Part shown: positions 5,707 through 6,546 of the stretch, piece after piece | How positions within the stretch are numbered: the stretch's first letter is position 1 | How the letters are laid out: each line of letters starts with the position of its first letter | DNA from: Rickettsia typhi | GTDB lineage: Bacteria > Pseudomonadota > Alphaproteobacteria > Rickettsiales > Rickettsiaceae | Assembly: GCA_945878545.1 (NCBI GenBank) | Contig: CAMCTQ010000072.1 | Span: 1 to 6,546 of the forward strand | DNA length: 6,546 nucleotides | Direction: 5' to 3' | The notes under the pieces: generated by a model | The model's input: the letters and a program-made list of their open reading frames with translations, nothing else | The model's database searches: none | What the model was told of the DNA's origin: nothing | Position numbers and translations under genes: made by a program

Positions 5707-6546
5707 ATGAATAACAATACAGAGTCAATAGTTCCACTAAAGGTAGTTCTAAAAAAAATCTGCTATTTTCTCTTTAATCAACATAAATGGAAAGTAATTG
5801 CTTTAATAGCAATAATCTTTGTTTCTGGAATCACCACGTCTATCGATAGTATATTGCTGCAAAAGCTTACTGATCAAATAGAACAATACTCTAACAATGC
5901 TAACCAAGAATCTTTAGCTATCATCTTATTTAAATGGATACTAATATACGCCTTGTGGTGGGAAACATTAAATGTTACTTGGCTAATATATAACTATATA
6001 CATTTAAAAACATTGCCAAAAATTAAAGCAGAAATCGTTGATGAGCTATACAATCACATCCAGCATCATAGTCATAGTTTTTTTCAAGGAAAATTAGCCG
6101 GAGAATTGACAAACAGAATCACCGAAGGCGCAAGATCTCTTGAGATGATTTTTACTCACTTAAATGAAGATATATTACGAAAATTCTCCGTAATTATTTT
6201 TGCTCTAATAACTATGTATACCGTTCATTATACTATAGCATTAATATTCCTAACTTGGCTCATAGTTTTTGTCAGTATAAGTTTATATTTTGCAAAAAAT
6301 ATACATCATTACTCTGCCATATATAGCAATGATAAAGCTTTAATCTCAGGAAAGATCGTAGATGCTATAGCTAATATTTCAATAATACGAATGTTTACAT
6401 CACATAAATTTGAAAAAAGATATCTTTGTGATCAAACAAAAAAAGCCGTTATTAGTGACCAAAATATGCTGTGGTTCATGCTTAAACTCAGATACTCTCT
6501 TGGTATATCATGCACAATTATGATCGCTACTATTATATATTATATC
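5707..6546 (+). CDS. ABC exporter, N-terminal membrane domain (partial, runs off the window)
   Basis: The frame stays open for 280 codons from ATG 5707 to the window edge, so the gene is incomplete at its 3' end. It matches the type-1 ABC exporter membrane domain of MsbA/multidrug half-transporters. Helix 1 is at about 29-51 and helix 2 at about 70-95. The family pattern around HSFFQGKLAGELTNRI (123-138) is present, with helices at about 160-195. The typical DAIANISIIRMFTSHKFEKR stretch (219-238), equivalent to the 'd.l.ni..vK.f..e..e' signature, follows. The nucleotide-binding domain (Walker A, LSGGQ, Walker B) would lie beyond the window, so ATPase competence cannot be judged. Substrate is unknown; lipid, peptide or drug export are typical for the family. 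AGGTG at 5681-5685 is too far (21 nt) to serve ATG 5707. An in-frame GTG at 5683 is an alternative start. Confidence 0.92.
   Translation, partial: MNNNTESIVPLKVVLKKICYFLFNQHKWKVIALIAIIFVSGITTSIDSILLQKLTDQIEQYSNNANQESLAIILFKWILIYALWWETLNVTWLIYNYIHLKTLPKIKAEIVDELYNHIQHHSHSFFQGKLAGELTNRITEGARSLEMIFTHLNEDILRKFSVIIFALITMYTVHYTIALIFLTWLIVFVSISLYFAKNIHHYSAIYSNDKALISGKIVDAIANISIIRMFTSHKFEKRYLCDQTKKAVISDQNMLWFMLKLRYSLGISCTIMIATIIYYI

Overview
The window looks like part of the chromosome of an AT-rich, host-dependent alphaproteobacterium, most plausibly a member of the Rickettsiales. Four things point that way: low G+C, an MFS carrier of the ProP/metabolite:H+ symporter type, a small protein resembling a Rickettsia-type hypothetical family, and imperfect palindromes with GTCATCC...GGATGAC ends in the spacers. 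The placement rests on recalled family resemblance only.

Layout. Positions 1-240 hold a GTCATCC palindrome (31-136) and no gene. A 1063-residue pentapeptide-repeat protein is encoded on the minus strand (3432 to 241). It has two beta-helix blocks, a charged helical linker, a glycine-zipper hydrophobic region and a basic tail. Its start is preceded by a perfect 12-bp inverted repeat (3460-3493). The spacer from 3433 to 4027 also carries a second GTCATCC palindrome (3593-3659), a good promoter (3734-3762) and an unmistakable TPP (thiamine pyrophosphate) riboswitch (3772-3869). The riboswitch leads, after a structured leader of about 160 nt, into a 408-residue, 12-helix MFS transporter (4028-5254). 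A 79-residue hypothetical protein (minus strand, 5518 to 5279) converges on the transporter. The window ends inside a divergently placed ABC exporter gene (5707 onward), of which only the membrane domain is visible.

How the parts work together. The promoter, riboswitch and MFS gene form one self-contained unit. I read it as vitamin B1 (thiamine or thiamine phosphate) uptake controlled by TPP feedback, with no biosynthetic gene nearby, as expected for an organism that takes the cofactor from its host. The pentapeptide protein is a separate transcription unit. Its architecture suggests a secreted or membrane-associated, host-directed protein, but the function is unknown. The small convergent gene and the ABC exporter have no evident functional link to either.

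The most interesting items are the TPP-controlled MHS-type carrier with its possible long-range switch pairing, and the giant pentapeptide protein with a duplicated module in front of each repeat block.
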